Positions 34,595-44,639 of a DNA stretch of 64,000 bases are shown piece by piece. Location: the NCBI GenBank assembly GCA_028284385.1, contig JANQRT010000022.1, forward strand, positions 186,001-250,000, written 5' to 3'. Source of the DNA: Opitutaceae bacterium. GTDB taxonomy: Bacteria > Verrucomicrobiota > Verrucomicrobiia > Opitutales > Opitutaceae. The first letter of the stretch is position 1; every line of letters begins with the position of its first letter. A program made the position numbers and the translations under genes. Below the pieces are notes generated by a model, which saw nothing but the letters and a program-made list of their open reading frames with translations, searched no databases and had not been told where the DNA came from.

Positions 34595-35300
34595 ACGTTT
34601 CCGGAGCAATGATAACGACGAATTCGCCTTTTTTACTGGAACGGGAAAGGCGATCGACGACTTCGCCTATCGGGCCCGTGATAATCGTTTCGAATTTCTT
34701 AGTAAGTTCGCGACCTACGCATACCTGTCGACTGCTTCCCAGAATCGTTAAAATGTCATCCAGCATCTTTTCGATTCGATGACAGGATTCGTATAATATT
34801 ATTGAATACTCGAAAGCCTTCTTTTCTTGAAGAAAGCGCTGGCGAGCCGATTTTTTAGGAGGAAGAAATCCTACGAAGAGGAAGCCGTTCGAGGGCAAAC
34901 CGCTTACACTCAATAAAGCGGTAGCCGCCGTTGGCCCTGGGATAGGGGATACGGGGATGCCTTGCCGACGGCATTCTCGCACCAGTCGAAAACCCGGATC
35001 GCTGATGCAGGGGGTGCCTGCGTCGGAAACCAGCCCGACGGATTCGCCACCTAGAAGCCGAGCTACGATCCCTGCCGAAGACTCCTTTTCATTTCGTTCA
35101 TGGTGGGAGACGAGCTTGTTTTTTAAGCCCAGTTTAAGAAGCAAGGCTCCTGTAGTCCTCGTATCCTCACAGGCGATGAGATCGACTTTCTCAAGGATGG
35201 ACCGGGCTCGCTCCGAAATGTCTGAAAGATTCCCGATCGGGGTGGCTACCACGTAAAGACAACCAGGCGCAGGAGTGAGAGATGAATTCCCACCTGCCAT
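34584..35300 (-). CDS. rsmI: 16S rRNA (cytidine-1402-2'-O)-methyltransferase
   Basis: 238 residues of the tetrapyrrole-methylase fold. Visible blocks are GCLYVVATPIGNLSDISERA, LIACEDTRTTGALL, VGLVSDAGTPCISDPGFRLV and SGLPSNGFLFVGFLPPK, all RsmI signatures. It methylates the ribose of C1402 in the decoding centre. The usual C-terminal extension is short here: the protein ends after EFVVIIAPETYEL, which leaves out the last helical module of E. coli RsmI. Its end overlaps ppx. Confidence 0.94.
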   Translation of the reverse strand: MAGGNSSLTPAPGCLYVVATPIGNLSDISERARSILEKVDLIACEDTRTTGALLLKLGLKNKLVSHHERNEKESSAGIVARLLGGESVGLVSDAGTPCISDPGFRLVRECRRQGIPVSPIPGPTAATALLSVSGLPSNGFLFVGFLPPKKSARQRFLQEKKAFEYSIILYESCHRIEKMLDDILTILGSSRQVCVGRELTKKFETIITGPIGEVVDRLSRSSKKGEFVVIIAPETYEL

Positions 35301-35337
35301 ATTTTAAAAGGTTTTCCAGGCCGCGAAACAGCCGACG

Positions 35338-35490
35338 TTACATGGTTCCGCCTAAGCCAGGGACGCCGCCTTCCCAATCTTTGGGGCGGCTCCAAGGTAT
35401 GGTCGATTCATCCACATCCGCGCAACCTGTGAAAAGGAAGGTAAGGGTCAGAAAGGATAAAAGGATAACGAGAGAAATGATCTTTTTCAT
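35338..35490 (-). CDS. Small lipoprotein, 50 residues
   Basis: Start ATG at 35490, stop TAA at 35338. The product begins MKKIISLVILLSFLTLTFLF, then TGC, a clear lipobox (L-F-T-G-C with Cys23), giving a 28-residue mature lipoprotein with the tail CADVDESTIPWSRPKDWEGG and ending VPGLGGTM. It sits between the coiled-coil gene (39 nt away) and rsmI (37 nt) on the same strand, within the operon. Tryptophan-, proline- and glycine-rich short lipoproteins of this style occur in Opitutae; the role is unknown, perhaps an envelope anchor. Confidence 0.75.
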   Translation of the reverse strand: MKKIISLVILLSFLTLTFLFTGCADVDESTIPWSRPKDWEGGVPGLGGTM

Positions 35491-35529
35491 CTGTGTTGCT
35501 GGTTTGATTCAAATACTTAGGCGAGAGGT

Positions 35530-36282
35530 TTAGTTGCTGGTGACGATATCTCCCGCCATTGGATCCTTAGACAAGGACTCTGGCAAAATATGGGCGATGC
35601 TCAAGTTTTCCTTTACCTCCGTAACCTGTAATTGCGCGATTTGTTCGCCTCCACGCCGAATATTCAGTCCGTGGGAGAGACGAATTCCCGAATTGTATCC
35701 CATGTTGACGACGACGAACGAAGATTGAGGTCCCACTGTTAGGATTTTGCCTTTCAAATTAGCGGGGGCGGTTTTGACATTCGTCTCCTGGGATGCGGTT
35801 GATCCTGGAAATGATCGTTGAGAGTCGCGAAGTCTAAGAATCTCCGCCTCCATTTTCGAGATCTCGTTTTGGTATTGGGCTACTTCGCTCACGTCGACCG
35901 TCGTCGCCCTTATCTCGACAATCCGTTTATTTAGATCGGCTATAGTGCTTTGCAGGTTCTCTTCCTTCTGTATCCGCTGGTCCAGTTCATCGCTAAACCG
36001 TCGCGTTTCTCGTTTGAGTTGATTCGAGCGAGCGGTCAGGACTGCATTATTGGATCTCGCTTCCTCGAGCTCCTTCTCTTTTTCGGCGACCGACTTTTCC
36101 AGCGCCTCGCTACGAGTTAACAGCGATTGGGATTCCGCTTTCTGGGCCTGAAGCGAGCTCTGCAGATTCGAAAGGCGGCCTTCCAGATCTTGTTTATTTC
36201 CTTCCGTGAGGAAATAGAAGATGCCTGATAGTACGGCTCCAAGAACAGCTATTATATAGAGGAGCGTATTCGTCATTTTCAT
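35530..36282 (-). CDS. Membrane-anchored coiled-coil protein
   Basis: About 250 residues from the ATG at 36282 (a further ATG at 36276 is also possible; the TTG at 36288 is unlikely). One TM segment (LLYIIAVLGAVLSGIFYFL) is followed by a long coiled coil to about residue 160 with heptads of L and E (EALEKSVAEKEKELEEARSN). The C-terminal 80 residues form a small globular domain (GKILTVGPQSSFVVVNMGYN, then a KENLSIAHILPES stretch) of the kind seen in flagellar-assembly-like T3 or murein-hydrolase-activator proteins. First gene of the operon; function unknown. Confidence 0.8.
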   Translation of the reverse strand: MKMTNTLLYIIAVLGAVLSGIFYFLTEGNKQDLEGRLSNLQSSLQAQKAESQSLLTRSEALEKSVAEKEKELEEARSNNAVLTARSNQLKRETRRFSDELDQRIQKEENLQSTIADLNKRIVEIRATTVDVSEVAQYQNEISKMEAEILRLRDSQRSFPGSTASQETNVKTAPANLKGKILTVGPQSSFVVVNMGYNSGIRLSHGLNIRRGGEQIAQLQVTEVKENLSIAHILPESLSKDPMAGDIVTSN

Positions 36283-36288
36283 AGCCAA

Positions 36289-36627
36289 AACTGATTAGCT
36301 CTAGGTGGGAGAGTGAAAAGAATGTTAATACTTTCTCAATTTGCAAAGGATATTATCCGTTATCTGCCACTTCCAGGGTTCGCCGATGCCATTTCCAGGT
36401 CTTTTGATTTTTTACAAAAAATGTCGCTTTTTTCTAATAGAAGGCGACAGACCTTACCGGAACATTACCCCTAATCTTACGTATTAGTCAGTTTGCAAGT
36501 GATTGAAGCTGATAGTCTTAATTGGTGAACTTAAACAGCGATAAAAAGTCGATAAATCAAAGGTAGAGGCCAGGCTGCAAATCATTAAATTTGACAGGCT
36601 GAAAACCCAATCGCCACCGTTATTTAC
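36289..36627. other. Intergenic region upstream of the RAYT-like gene
   Basis: About 339 nt, AT-rich. It contains one hairpin (TGTCGC 36422-36427 with GCGACA 36444-36449, with TTCT/AGAA inside), possibly a terminator since T and A runs flank it. It separates divergent transcription units and so holds promoters for the coiled-coil operon and the RAYT-like gene. No gene is visible. Confidence 0.5.
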
Positions 36628-37602
36628 ATGGCACGTCAACCTAGACTTCAATTCTCGGGCGCCCATTACCTCATTTTCAATCGGGGCGACGATGGTAGGC
36701 GCATATTCATGCAGCACGATGGAGCGGAGCTTTTCCAGGAAGCCCTCGCTGAGGCCTGTCGCCGGAATGGATGGCGCCTCTTTGCATATGCGGTCCTTAA
36801 GAACCGCTATTATCTCGTTATTGAAACTCCGAAAGGGAACCTAACGGAGGGCATGCAGTGGCTGCAAAGCGCCTTCAGCAACCGACTTAATTTGAGACGC
36901 CGTTCTAGTGGCCACATTTTTAGCGGCCGCTACAAGGCTCAACTCGTTGAACCTAACCACCATTTGCTCAATGCCGTGGATTTCGTTCATATGAGTCCCG
37001 TTCGCTTGAACCTTTGCGAATGGAACAACATGGATTCCTACAGCAGTTTTAGCTACTCCCAGTATGCCCATCGCGGACCGATGCGGAGCTCTTTGATCTG
37101 CGAACCATGGCTAAAGCATTTAGGCGTCTTTTACGAAGATCCCGCTCGCGTTTGGCCGATGTACCGCAATCACTTGATCAACGTTCAGGAAAGTATGGAC
37201 AAGCAAGGGATGACTGCCCGCAAGTTTCTATCTGGCTGGGTGATTGGCTCGAAAGACTACAAGAAGCAGATGGTCGCCAAGCTGAAAGAGGGCAGCCAAA
37301 TAAAGGATTGGGGCGGCAGTTCCATGAGAGAGATAAACGAGCTGGAATGGGAGTCCCTTCTCGAGAAGTGCCTGGATCGCCTTAGCAAGAGCTCTGACGA
37401 TGTTTCTGGCGATCGCAAGTCGGCCGGCTGGAAGATCGCCATTGCCGCCTATCTTAAAAACCATACCAGCGTATCCAATCCTTGGATTGGCAAGAATTTG
37501 AATATGGGAGCTCCCGCGGCTGTTAGTCGATACGTTGGGACTTACTTGAGAAGCAACGGGAAGGAAGATCCTTCCTACGTGTCGCTCGCTGGCGTGGAAT
37601 AG
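36628..37602 (+). CDS. RAYT/Y1-transposase-like protein lacking catalytic residues
   Basis: 324 residues. The N-terminal 170 residues follow the REP-associated tyrosine transposase pattern: MARQPRLQFSGAHYLIFNRG, WRLFAYAVLKNRYYLVIETP, NLTEGMQWLQSAFSNRLNLR, GHIFSGRYKAQLVE and VDFVHMSPVRLNL. At the HUH position active members have N-H-Y-H; here it is N-R-Y-Y, so both catalytic histidines are gone. The catalytic tyrosine of the Y-x-x-x-x-N helix is replaced by phenylalanine (SAFSNRLN). The C-terminal 150 residues are helical, with an HTH-like end (LKNHTSVSNPWIGKNL, then VSRYVGTYL) as in the DnaA-like or Y1-linked tail. Intact frame suggests a maintained, non-transposing DNA-binding protein (inference). 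Confidence 0.85.
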   Translation: MARQPRLQFSGAHYLIFNRGDDGRRIFMQHDGAELFQEALAEACRRNGWRLFAYAVLKNRYYLVIETPKGNLTEGMQWLQSAFSNRLNLRRRSSGHIFSGRYKAQLVEPNHHLLNAVDFVHMSPVRLNLCEWNNMDSYSSFSYSQYAHRGPMRSSLICEPWLKHLGVFYEDPARVWPMYRNHLINVQESMDKQGMTARKFLSGWVIGSKDYKKQMVAKLKEGSQIKDWGGSSMREINELEWESLLEKCLDRLSKSSDDVSGDRKSAGWKIAIAAYLKNHTSVSNPWIGKNLNMGAPAAVSRYVGTYLRSNGKEDPSYVSLAGVE

Positions 37603-37629
37603 CCAATTTCAGGTACACGTTATTCGTTG

Positions 37630-37663
37630 AAAACCGGCTCTCTCTTCGAGAGGCCGGTTTTTC
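37630..37663. terminator. Strong bidirectional terminator
   Basis: AAAACCGGC-TCTCTC-ttc-GAGAG-GCCGGTTTTT: a near-perfect GC-rich stem with A and T runs on the two sides, in the convergent gap between the RAYT-like gene (stop 37602) and pgi (stop 37666). Confidence 0.9.
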
Positions 37664-37665
37664 CG

Positions 37666-39243
37666 TTATCGAATGCCGAACTTCGCTTCATGCCAAAGAC
37701 CGTCATCAGATCTTTGGATCCCGCCCTTATTGTTTGCCGCCATGTGATTGGCCAGCTTGTAGACCAGTTCGGCATTTTCCGGCTCGCCAATCGCCTTCGC
37801 TAATTCGGGCGCGCTGAAAAATTCGCTTTCATTTTCGGCAAGTTTCTCCGCAATCTTGCGACACACTTCAATGGCAGTCCCAGCGGCTTTCTTGCCAGCT
37901 TCCACTCCAGGTTGGTGATAGGCGTTAATGTTAACCAGGGTCGCATAGTAGCCGACTGCTCTCTCGTAGAGAGCGATGAGCTGGCCTACTGAAGTGGGGC
38001 TTACCTCTTGCGTTGTGATGGTAATCGAAGGACGACTGTTTTCGCTTAAGGCTTCTCTTGTGCCTAGCAGAAAGCCTTGCAAAAAGTCTCCAGAAGTGAT
38101 GCCCGATTCGACTTCAATCGATTCCGAGCTGCGATCTTTCAAAACTTCAATGAAGGTAACGAAGAAATTGGATACGCCTTCTCTGAGCTGCTGCACGTAG
38201 GCGTGCTGGTCAGTCGAGCCTTTGTTTCCGTAAACGGCGATTCCTTGATTTACCGTCTTCCCATCTAGGTCGAATTCCTTGCCCAAGGATTCCATAATCA
38301 GTTGCTGAAGATAACGGGAGAAAAGCAAGAAGCGGTCCTTGTAGGGTAGAACGACCATGTCCTTCTCGCCCTTCTCGTTTGTCGCGTACAGCCACGCCAG
38401 AGCAAGCAGGGCTGCTGGATTATCGGTTATCTTACTCACTCGCGTTTGGCGATCCATAGAGCGCGCCCCAGACAGAAGTTGATCAATGTCAATTCCTTGC
38501 AATGCTGCCGGAACCAGACCCACTGTAGCCAAAACACTGGTACGACCGCCAACCCAATCCCACATAGGGAATCGTTCCAGCCAGCCTTCCGCTTCCGCTA
38601 CTTTGTCAAGCTTGCTGCCATCGCCGGTAATGGCTACTGCATGCTTGGCGAAATCGAGTCCTGATTTCCGGTAAGCCTCTTGAGCTTCTAGCATTCCATT
38701 ACGAGTTTCGGCAGTGCCTCCGGACTTCGAAATGACAATGGCTAGCGTGGAGCCAAGTTTATCCTTAAGCCCATCTAGAACAAGATCCATTCCGTCGGGA
38801 TCCGTGTTGTCGAAAAAATGGATACAAGCCTTGTCTAGTGACGGAGAGCCTAGAGCGTGAGCGACGAATTGGGGACCCAAGGCCGAACCGCCAATGCCAA
38901 TAACAAGAACATGAGCGAATTTTCCACCGGCGCCTTGAAGTTCTCCACTATGAACAGACGCGGCGAACGACTTGACGCGAGCGACCGTTGCTTCGATTTC
39001 GTTTCGAATCTCTTCGTTTGGAGCCAGTGAGGCGTCGCGAAGCCAGTAGTGACCGACCATCCGGTTTTCGTCTGGATTGGCAATCGAGCCTTTTTCCAGC
39101 TCGTCCATGGCGGAAAAGGCTTCATTGAATCGATTGCCCATCGAATCGATGTAGTCCTCTGGCAAGCCAAGCCTGCTTAAGTCGAGGTCTAGTGAAACTT
39201 CAGGAAAGCTGAAGCAGTTTTTGGTAAATGATTCCCAGGACAT
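37666..39243 (-). CDS. pgi: Glucose-6-phosphate isomerase
   Basis: 525 residues of the SIS-fold isomerase family. Diagnostic blocks are [60 protein letters not shown] and, in the C-terminal part, [13 protein letters not shown] (active-site histidine/lysine region). It interconverts glucose-6-phosphate and fructose-6-phosphate in glycolysis. The length and order are those of the bacterial type that is closer to the cyanobacterial/Bacteroidetes form than to E. coli Pgi. Located 20 nt downstream of ilvD on the same strand, so probably co-transcribed. Confidence 0.94.
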   Translation of the reverse strand: MSWESFTKNCFSFPEVSLDLDLSRLGLPEDYIDSMGNRFNEAFSAMDELEKGSIANPDENRMVGHYWLRDASLAPNEEIRNEIEATVARVKSFAASVHSGELQGAGGKFAHVLVIGIGGSALGPQFVAHALGSPSLDKACIHFFDNTDPDGMDLVLDGLKDKLGSTLAIVISKSGGTAETRNGMLEAQEAYRKSGLDFAKHAVAITGDGSKLDKVAEAEGWLERFPMWDWVGGRTSVLATVGLVPAALQGIDIDQLLSGARSMDRQTRVSKITDNPAALLALAWLYATNEKGEKDMVVLPYKDRFLLFSRYLQQLIMESLGKEFDLDGKTVNQGIAVYGNKGSTDQHAYVQQLREGVSNFFVTFIEVLKDRSSESIEVESGITSGDFLQGFLLGTREALSENSRPSITITTQEVSPTSVGQLIALYERAVGYYATLVNINAYHQPGVEAGKKAAGTAIEVCRKIAEKLAENESEFFSAPELAKAIGEPENAELVYKLANHMAANNKGGIQRSDDGLWHEAKFGIR

Positions 39244-39263
39244 TTTAGGTAATTAAAATTTTG

Positions 39264-40961
39264 CTACAAGTTCTTGTCGGTTACGGCTCCTTCCGAAGCG
39301 GAGGAGACCAGCTTGGCGTACTTTCCGAGCACGCCACGTTTTTCTCCGGCGCCTTTTGGCGTATAGGCATCCATTCGCGTCTTGTATTCATCTTCTGGAA
39401 TATTGAGCGAGATGGAATTCTTAACCGCGTCGATTTCGATTTCGTCGCCGTCGCGGACAATGCCAATAGGACCGCCAACGGCGGCCTCGGGAGTAATGTG
39501 GCCCACGTCGAAACCGTGGCTGCCTCCTGAAAACCTCCCGTCTGTAATAAGAGCGACATCGTTAATAAGTCCCTTTCCAGCAACCGCTGAAGTAGGGGAG
39601 AGCATCTCTCGCATTCCCGGTCCGCCGACAGGTCCTTCGTTGCGGATCACCACAATGTCGCTTTTGCCAATGTCGCCTCGCAGGATTCCTTGCAGAGCTT
39701 CTTCTTCACCCTCGTATACTTTTGCTGTACCCTTAAAATGGAGACCTTCTTTTCCAGTAATCTTTCCAACCGCCCCACCGGGCGCCAGATTTCCCCTGAG
39801 AATGCGCAAATGACTGGTTTCCTTTAAAGGTTTGTCCCAAGGCTGGATGATGTCCTGATCGTCTGAATACGGCTTAACGTCTGCTAGGTTTTCCGCGATG
39901 GTTTTTCCGGTTACCGTCAGGCAGTCGCCGTGCAGCAGTCCTCGATCAAGCAGCATTTTCATCATCGGTTGAATGCCGCCAATGCGAATGAGATGCGACA
40001 TGTGGTATTTGCCGAACGGCTTGACGTCGCTCAGCAATGGTATCCGTTCGCCAAGTCTTTCGAAGTCGTCGATCGACAGATCGACCTCCGCGCAGTGGGC
40101 GATGGCCAGCAGGTGAAGAATGATGTTCGTCGAGCCGCCTAGCGCGATGCAGGTCGTGATTGCATTTTCAAATGCCTCCTTGGTCAGGATGTCACGCGGC
40201 TTGATGTTTTGCTCGACCAATTGGCAGACGGCTTTCCCTGCATTTTCGCAATCCGTCCTCTTGTCCTGACTGACCGCCAGCTGTGAACTGCTTCCGGGCA
40301 AGCTCAAGCCGAGTACCTCGATAGCGCTGGCCATAGAGTTAGCAGTGTACATGCCGCCGCAAGATCCAGGCCCTGGCAAGGCGCAGGATTCTATCTGTTT
40401 TAGCTCGGCGTCATCGATATCGCCTCTAGCGTGTTTTCCCACTGCTTCAAATACGCTTACAATGTCTACTGGCTTATCTTTATGGATACCGGGTAGAATG
40501 CTTCCTCCATAAACGAAGACCGCTGGGCGATTGAGGCGGGCGATAGCCATCATACATCCAGGCATGTTCTTGTCGCATCCTCCAATGGCTACCAAGCCAT
40601 CCATGCCCTCGCCTGCAATGACGGTTTCAATACTGTCCGCTATCACTTCTCGCGACACGAGGCTGTAGCGCATGCCTTTGGTGCCCATGCTAATGCCGTC
40701 CGAAATGGTGATGGTGCTGAAATTGACCGGCTTGCCACCTCCTTCATTCGCTCCTTTGGTCGCGTGCTCCGCTAGTTCGTCGATGTGCACGTTGCAGGGA
40801 GTTAGATCGCTTCCTGTAGACGCGATTCCGATTTGGGGCTTTTTAAAATCTTCGTCCTCGAAGCCTACCGCTCTCAACATGGAGCGAGCAGGAGCTCGGT
40901 CATTGCCATCGACGACAATGGACGAATAAGGACGTTGGTGGTTTTTGGATGAGGAACTCAA
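39264..40961 (-). CDS. ilvD: Dihydroxy-acid dehydratase
   Basis: 565 residues from a TTG at 40961; there is no in-frame ATG near the expected start. Family signatures are complete: [40 protein letters not shown] and [20 protein letters not shown] with the three cysteines that hold the [2Fe-2S] cluster, and [20 protein letters not shown] near the end. It dehydrates 2,3-dihydroxy acids in valine, leucine and isoleucine synthesis. An ilv operon is not present; pgi follows it by 20 nt, an unusual pairing. Confidence 0.95.
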   Translation of the reverse strand: MSSSSKNHQRPYSSIVVDGNDRAPARSMLRAVGFEDEDFKKPQIGIASTGSDLTPCNVHIDELAEHATKGANEGGGKPVNFSTITISDGISMGTKGMRYSLVSREVIADSIETVIAGEGMDGLVAIGGCDKNMPGCMMAIARLNRPAVFVYGGSILPGIHKDKPVDIVSVFEAVGKHARGDIDDAELKQIESCALPGPGSCGGMYTANSMASAIEVLGLSLPGSSSQLAVSQDKRTDCENAGKAVCQLVEQNIKPRDILTKEAFENAITTCIALGGSTNIILHLLAIAHCAEVDLSIDDFERLGERIPLLSDVKPFGKYHMSHLIRIGGIQPMMKMLLDRGLLHGDCLTVTGKTIAENLADVKPYSDDQDIIQPWDKPLKETSHLRILRGNLAPGGAVGKITGKEGLHFKGTAKVYEGEEEALQGILRGDIGKSDIVVIRNEGPVGGPGMREMLSPTSAVAGKGLINDVALITDGRFSGGSHGFDVGHITPEAAVGGPIGIVRDGDEIEIDAVKNSISLNIPEDEYKTRMDAYTPKGAGEKRGVLGKYAKLVSSASEGAVTDKNL

Positions 40962-41147
40962 AATTTGCGTTGGTTAATGTTTGCATTGCGCTTTCGCATC
41001 ATGCCATTAGCTCGAATGCACGATCCAAAAGCCCGCCAAAAGAGACCCTTTACATCAAAGGAATCATTTGCGATCAAGTTATACTTTGTCGAAATCACTC
41101 TCCTCTTTCCGGCGATCTTAGGTCGCTCTTTTTAAAACCCGTACGAT

Positions 41148-41966
41148 ATGGCATTCAGTCTTGATAGAGTCTTGAGAGCGCTTCTTTTCGGAGCGTCCGG
41201 CCCACTGAGCGTTAAGGATATTCAACGCGTCTTCACCAAGTATCACGAAGAGGGCGAGCAGATCGAATTCGAGGAAGAAGACGAAGAAGAGGAAGAGGAG
41301 GGCAGTGTCGAGCAGCCTTTCCTGGAGGCCGATGGCATGCCGACAACCGAAGTGCCATCGCTCGTCACAGCCACTCAAATTCGCGAGGCTTTCGACCGAA
41401 TTGCTGCCCAGCTTGAAGAAAAGGACGAGGTCTATCGTCTCGTCGAGCGCCACAATGGTTTCCAGCTGGTTTCCTCTCCAAAGGTGGGAGTCTGGGTAAG
41501 GCTTCTTCGAAATGAGCCGCGGCCTGTTAAGTTGACCCAATCGGCTCTCGAGACCCTAGCTGTCATTGCCTACCGCCAGCCAGTGGTGAGAGCCGAAGTG
41601 GAGAAGATTCGTGGGGTTTCCATAGACAGCGCCTTGAGTCGTTTGCTCGAGCGCGATTTCGTTAAGATCGTTGGGCGAGCCGACCTTCCCGGCAGGCCTA
41701 TCCAATATGGCACTACTGACGAGTTTTTGGAATTCGTGGGTGTTCGCTCGATTGAAGAGCTGCCTGCGTCCGATGTGCTTTCGCCGAGACAGATCGACGA
41801 ATGGCTTCATGAGGTGACGAATCAACGAGAAGTCACGGAGAAAGACATGGGTCTACCCGAGGGCGAAAAATCTGACGATGAAGAGAATGGCGACGAGGAC
41901 GCCCTTCTGCCTTCGAGCGAGGAGTTGGAAGCCAAGGACGAGCCCGTTAAAGAGGAGGTTGGTTGA
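41148..41966 (+). CDS. scpB: Segregation and condensation protein B
   Basis: 272 residues. Two winged helices: the N-terminal one (DRVLRALLFGASGPLSVKDI) and the second (LKLTQSALETLAVIAYRQPV region and VSIDSALSRLLERDFVKIVG, then GRPIQYGTTDEFLEFVGVRS), which is the ScpB hallmark. ScpB associates with ScpA and SMC in chromosome condensation. Unusual are an acidic insertion within the first winged helix (about residues 38-52, nearly all E and D) and an acidic C-terminal tail. scpA is not in the window. The stop is 2 nt before the pheA ATG. Confidence 0.92.
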   Translation: MAFSLDRVLRALLFGASGPLSVKDIQRVFTKYHEEGEQIEFEEEDEEEEEEGSVEQPFLEADGMPTTEVPSLVTATQIREAFDRIAAQLEEKDEVYRLVERHNGFQLVSSPKVGVWVRLLRNEPRPVKLTQSALETLAVIAYRQPVVRAEVEKIRGVSIDSALSRLLERDFVKIVGRADLPGRPIQYGTTDEFLEFVGVRSIEELPASDVLSPRQIDEWLHEVTNQREVTEKDMGLPEGEKSDDEENGDEDALLPSSEELEAKDEPVKEEVG

Positions 41967-41968
41967 GC

Positions 41969-43030
41969 ATGGAACTGGATCCTCTTAGGAAGCGCATCGA
42001 TGAGATCGATGAACAAATCCTTTCTCTTCTCAACGAGCGGGTTAAGTGCGCGGCGGAGATTGGCCGCATCAAGCGTGAGAATGGAGCTCCGATCTACGTC
42101 GCCAGTCGCGAAGAGGCTGTTTTGAAGAAGCTTGCCAAGCAAAATCAGGGCCCGCTGGATGATCAGGCTCTTCGAGCGATTTACCGAGAAGTTATGTCGG
42201 CGGCCATCGCTTTGGAAAAGCCGATGACTATCGCTTATCTGGGACCCGAGGCCACCTTCACTCACCAGGCGGCAATCAACAAATTCGGGGCGAGTATCGA
42301 ATATCTGGCTACACCCGCTATTCCGGATGTCTTTCACACGGTTGCTAAAGGCGAAGCGGACTACGGGGTCATTCCGATCGAAAATTCCACTGAGGGGGCG
42401 GTCTCTCACTCGATGGACATGTTCATCGAATCCGATCTCAAAATATGCGCCCAGATCTATCTGACGATTAAACAGAATTTGATATCCCAGTCTCCGCTGG
42501 AAGAGATTAAACGCGTGTATTCAAAAGATCAGGCTATTGCCCAGTCGCGCGATTGGCTGCATGCCCATCTTTCTTGGGCATCACTCCACAATTGCGACAG
42601 CACTACCCATGCGGTTAAGCTTGCTAAAGAAGACCCCTCTTGCGCGGCTATCGCTAGTGATGTGGCTGCCGATATGTACGACGTTCCTGTAGTTGCGGAA
42701 AATATACAGGACCGTTCGGATAACACGACTCGCTTTTTGGTGATTGGCAAGCAGTCTAGTGGCTACACGCCAGGTGTAGAATTTAAAAGCAGCTTTCTCG
42801 TCTCCATCAATGACGCGGTTGGGGCCTTGGAGAACGCTCTCTCCGTTTTCTCCAAGCGTCATCGAAACTTGAGCAAGATCGAGTCGCGTCCCAGTGGCAA
42901 GGCAGCCTGGGAGTACTGCTTTTTCATCGATTCCCATGGCCACATCGAAGAAGAGGAGATGGCCGAAGCTTTCAACGAGCTAAAGGACAACTGTTCTTTC
43001 GTGAAATGGCTCGGCAGCTATCCGGCCTGA
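41969..43030 (+). CDS. pheA: Bifunctional chorismate mutase / prephenate dehydratase
   Basis: 353 residues from the ATG at 41969; a TTG two codons earlier overlaps scpB. An AGGAGG lies 11 nt upstream. Residues 1-85 are a chorismate mutase of the AroQ class (LDPLRKRIDEIDEQILSLLN and VASREEAVLKKLAKQN). The dehydratase starts MTIAYLGPEATFTHQAAINK and contains TEGAVSHSMDMFIESDLKI and the DNTTRFLVIGKQ substrate motif. The C-terminal ACT domain (GALENALSVFSKRHRNLSKI, ESRPSGKAAWEY) gives phenylalanine feedback. It performs the last committed steps to phenylpyruvate. Confidence 0.95.
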   Translation: MELDPLRKRIDEIDEQILSLLNERVKCAAEIGRIKRENGAPIYVASREEAVLKKLAKQNQGPLDDQALRAIYREVMSAAIALEKPMTIAYLGPEATFTHQAAINKFGASIEYLATPAIPDVFHTVAKGEADYGVIPIENSTEGAVSHSMDMFIESDLKICAQIYLTIKQNLISQSPLEEIKRVYSKDQAIAQSRDWLHAHLSWASLHNCDSTTHAVKLAKEDPSCAAIASDVAADMYDVPVVAENIQDRSDNTTRFLVIGKQSSGYTPGVEFKSSFLVSINDAVGALENALSVFSKRHRNLSKIESRPSGKAAWEYCFFIDSHGHIEEEEMAEAFNELKDNCSFVKWLGSYPA

Positions 43031-43033
43031 TAA

Positions 43034-43101
43034 TCTTCTTCTCCTTCTGCATCCTTTCTCTTTATCTCCTCTCGATATGAGGAAGTAGAAGGAGAAGAAG
43101 A
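43034..43101. terminator. Long inverted repeat between convergent pheA and lpdA
   Basis: TCTTCTTCTCCTTCT (43034-43048) pairs perfectly with AGAAGGAGAAGAAGA (43087-43101), a 15-bp purine/pyrimidine stem around a 38-nt loop, followed by A5. It is centred in the convergent gap. The stem is homopurine on one strand, unlike a classical GC-rich terminator. Confidence 0.55.
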
Positions 43102-43136
43102 AAAAATTCTACCGAATACTTATACCCAATACCGGT

Positions 43137-44540
43137 CTAAAGCGAATGTATCGCCGATTTGCTTACGGCGAGTCCTGCTTCTTTAACGGATTCGGATAGA
43201 GTGGGGTGGGCGTGGACTGTTCTGGCTAGATCCTCTGCACTGCCGCCATATTCCATGTGAGTTACCACCTCGGATATTAATTCCGAGGCGTTTTTGGATA
43301 CGATTTGAGCACCTAGAATCTTATCTGTTTTCGAGCAGGCGATAACCTTGACTATTCCATGAGTAGCGTCGGTAGCGAGCGCTCTTCCGTTGGCGGTTAG
43401 TGGAAATTTTCCTACGTTAACTGGGATTCCCTTTTCCTTTGCTTGAACTTCAGTCAACCCCACGCTCGATGCTTCCGGTTCCGTGTAGATCACATTTGGA
43501 ATGACGTCGTAATTCACATGGCCGGCCTTGCCTGCGATCAGTTCCGCGACGGCAACCCCTTCCTCTTCCGCCTTGTGGGCTAGCATGGGACCAGCGACAA
43601 TGTCGCCAATGGCGAAAATCCCGTTGGCTGTTGTTTTGAAATGCTGGTCGATTACGACGCGCCCTTTGTCATCCCTATCCACTCCAGCTGTTTCGAGTCC
43701 TAGTCCTTCTGTGAAGGGGCGTCGTCCTACCGCAACCAACACTTTATCTGCCGGAATCTGAATTTCCTTGCCGTCTTTTTCGGCTACGACGGTGAGCTTT
43801 CCATTACTTTCGAGAGCGCCCGTCACTTTCGCATTTGTGTGGAAATTCATTCCTTGCTGCTTGAATGTACGCTCTAGAAGTTTGGATACATCGTCATCGA
43901 AACCCGCTGCAATCTTCGGGAGAAATTCAACGAAGGTGACCTTGCTGCCGTATCGACTCCATACCGAGCCTAACTCAAGGCCGATGGCCCCGGCTCCGAT
44001 CACCACTAACTTCTCGGGAACCGTATCGAAAGCAATGGCCTCGTCGCTGGTGACGATACGTTCATCCTGGGGCAGGAAATCCAGGCTTATAGCTTCCGAG
44101 CCGGTCGCTAGCACAATGTTCTTAGCCTGGATGATTTTCTCGTCTGTTTCACCCTTGATCGAAATGCGGTTGTCGCCTTGGAGTTCGCCGAATCCGTCGA
44201 AACGCTCTATGCCACGCTTCTTGGTCAGAATGTCGATGCCTCCCGTCAGTTGAGCTACTACCTTTTCCTTCTTCTTCATCACTGTATCCAGATTTAAGGA
44301 TACATTTTCTATTTCTATTCCGCTGGAGACGGCATCATTTCGGGCGAAAGCGAAATGCTCGCTCATATGCAGTAAAGCCTTGCTCGGAATGCAGCCAATG
44401 TTGAGGCAAGTGCCGCCCAGAGCTTTTCGTTTTTCGATAAGGGCGGTTTTCAACCCTAGTTGAGCAGCTCTAATAGCAGCAACGTATCCGCCAGGACCTG
44501 CCCCAATGATAGCGATGTCGAATTCAGTTTCTTGTGACAT
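43137..44540 (-). CDS. lpdA: Dihydrolipoyl dehydrogenase (E3)
   Basis: 467 residues. FAD fingerprint [20 protein letters not shown], redox disulfide C45-C50 in [23 protein letters not shown]-binding [20 protein letters not shown], and the C-terminal catalytic [14 protein letters not shown] with the His-Glu pair. It reoxidises the dihydrolipoyl arm of 2-oxoacid dehydrogenases. It is the last gene after sucA and sucB, so it is presumably dedicated to the 2-oxoglutarate complex; gap to sucB is 99 nt. Confidence 0.96.
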   Translation of the reverse strand: MSQETEFDIAIIGAGPGGYVAAIRAAQLGLKTALIEKRKALGGTCLNIGCIPSKALLHMSEHFAFARNDAVSSGIEIENVSLNLDTVMKKKEKVVAQLTGGIDILTKKRGIERFDGFGELQGDNRISIKGETDEKIIQAKNIVLATGSEAISLDFLPQDERIVTSDEAIAFDTVPEKLVVIGAGAIGLELGSVWSRYGSKVTFVEFLPKIAAGFDDDVSKLLERTFKQQGMNFHTNAKVTGALESNGKLTVVAEKDGKEIQIPADKVLVAVGRRPFTEGLGLETAGVDRDDKGRVVIDQHFKTTANGIFAIGDIVAGPMLAHKAEEEGVAVAELIAGKAGHVNYDVIPNVIYTEPEASSVGLTEVQAKEKGIPVNVGKFPLTANGRALATDATHGIVKVIACSKTDKILGAQIVSKNASELISEVVTHMEYGGSAEDLARTVHAHPTLSESVKEAGLAVSKSAIHSL

Positions 44541-44639
44541 GAAATTATCTCTTTTCTATGAAGCGCTCGGATTCCAGTAAGATAGCAAAGATGCTAGATC
44601 CACCTTCTTCAAGCCCTCCGCGTCCTTCGTTCGCGAAAT

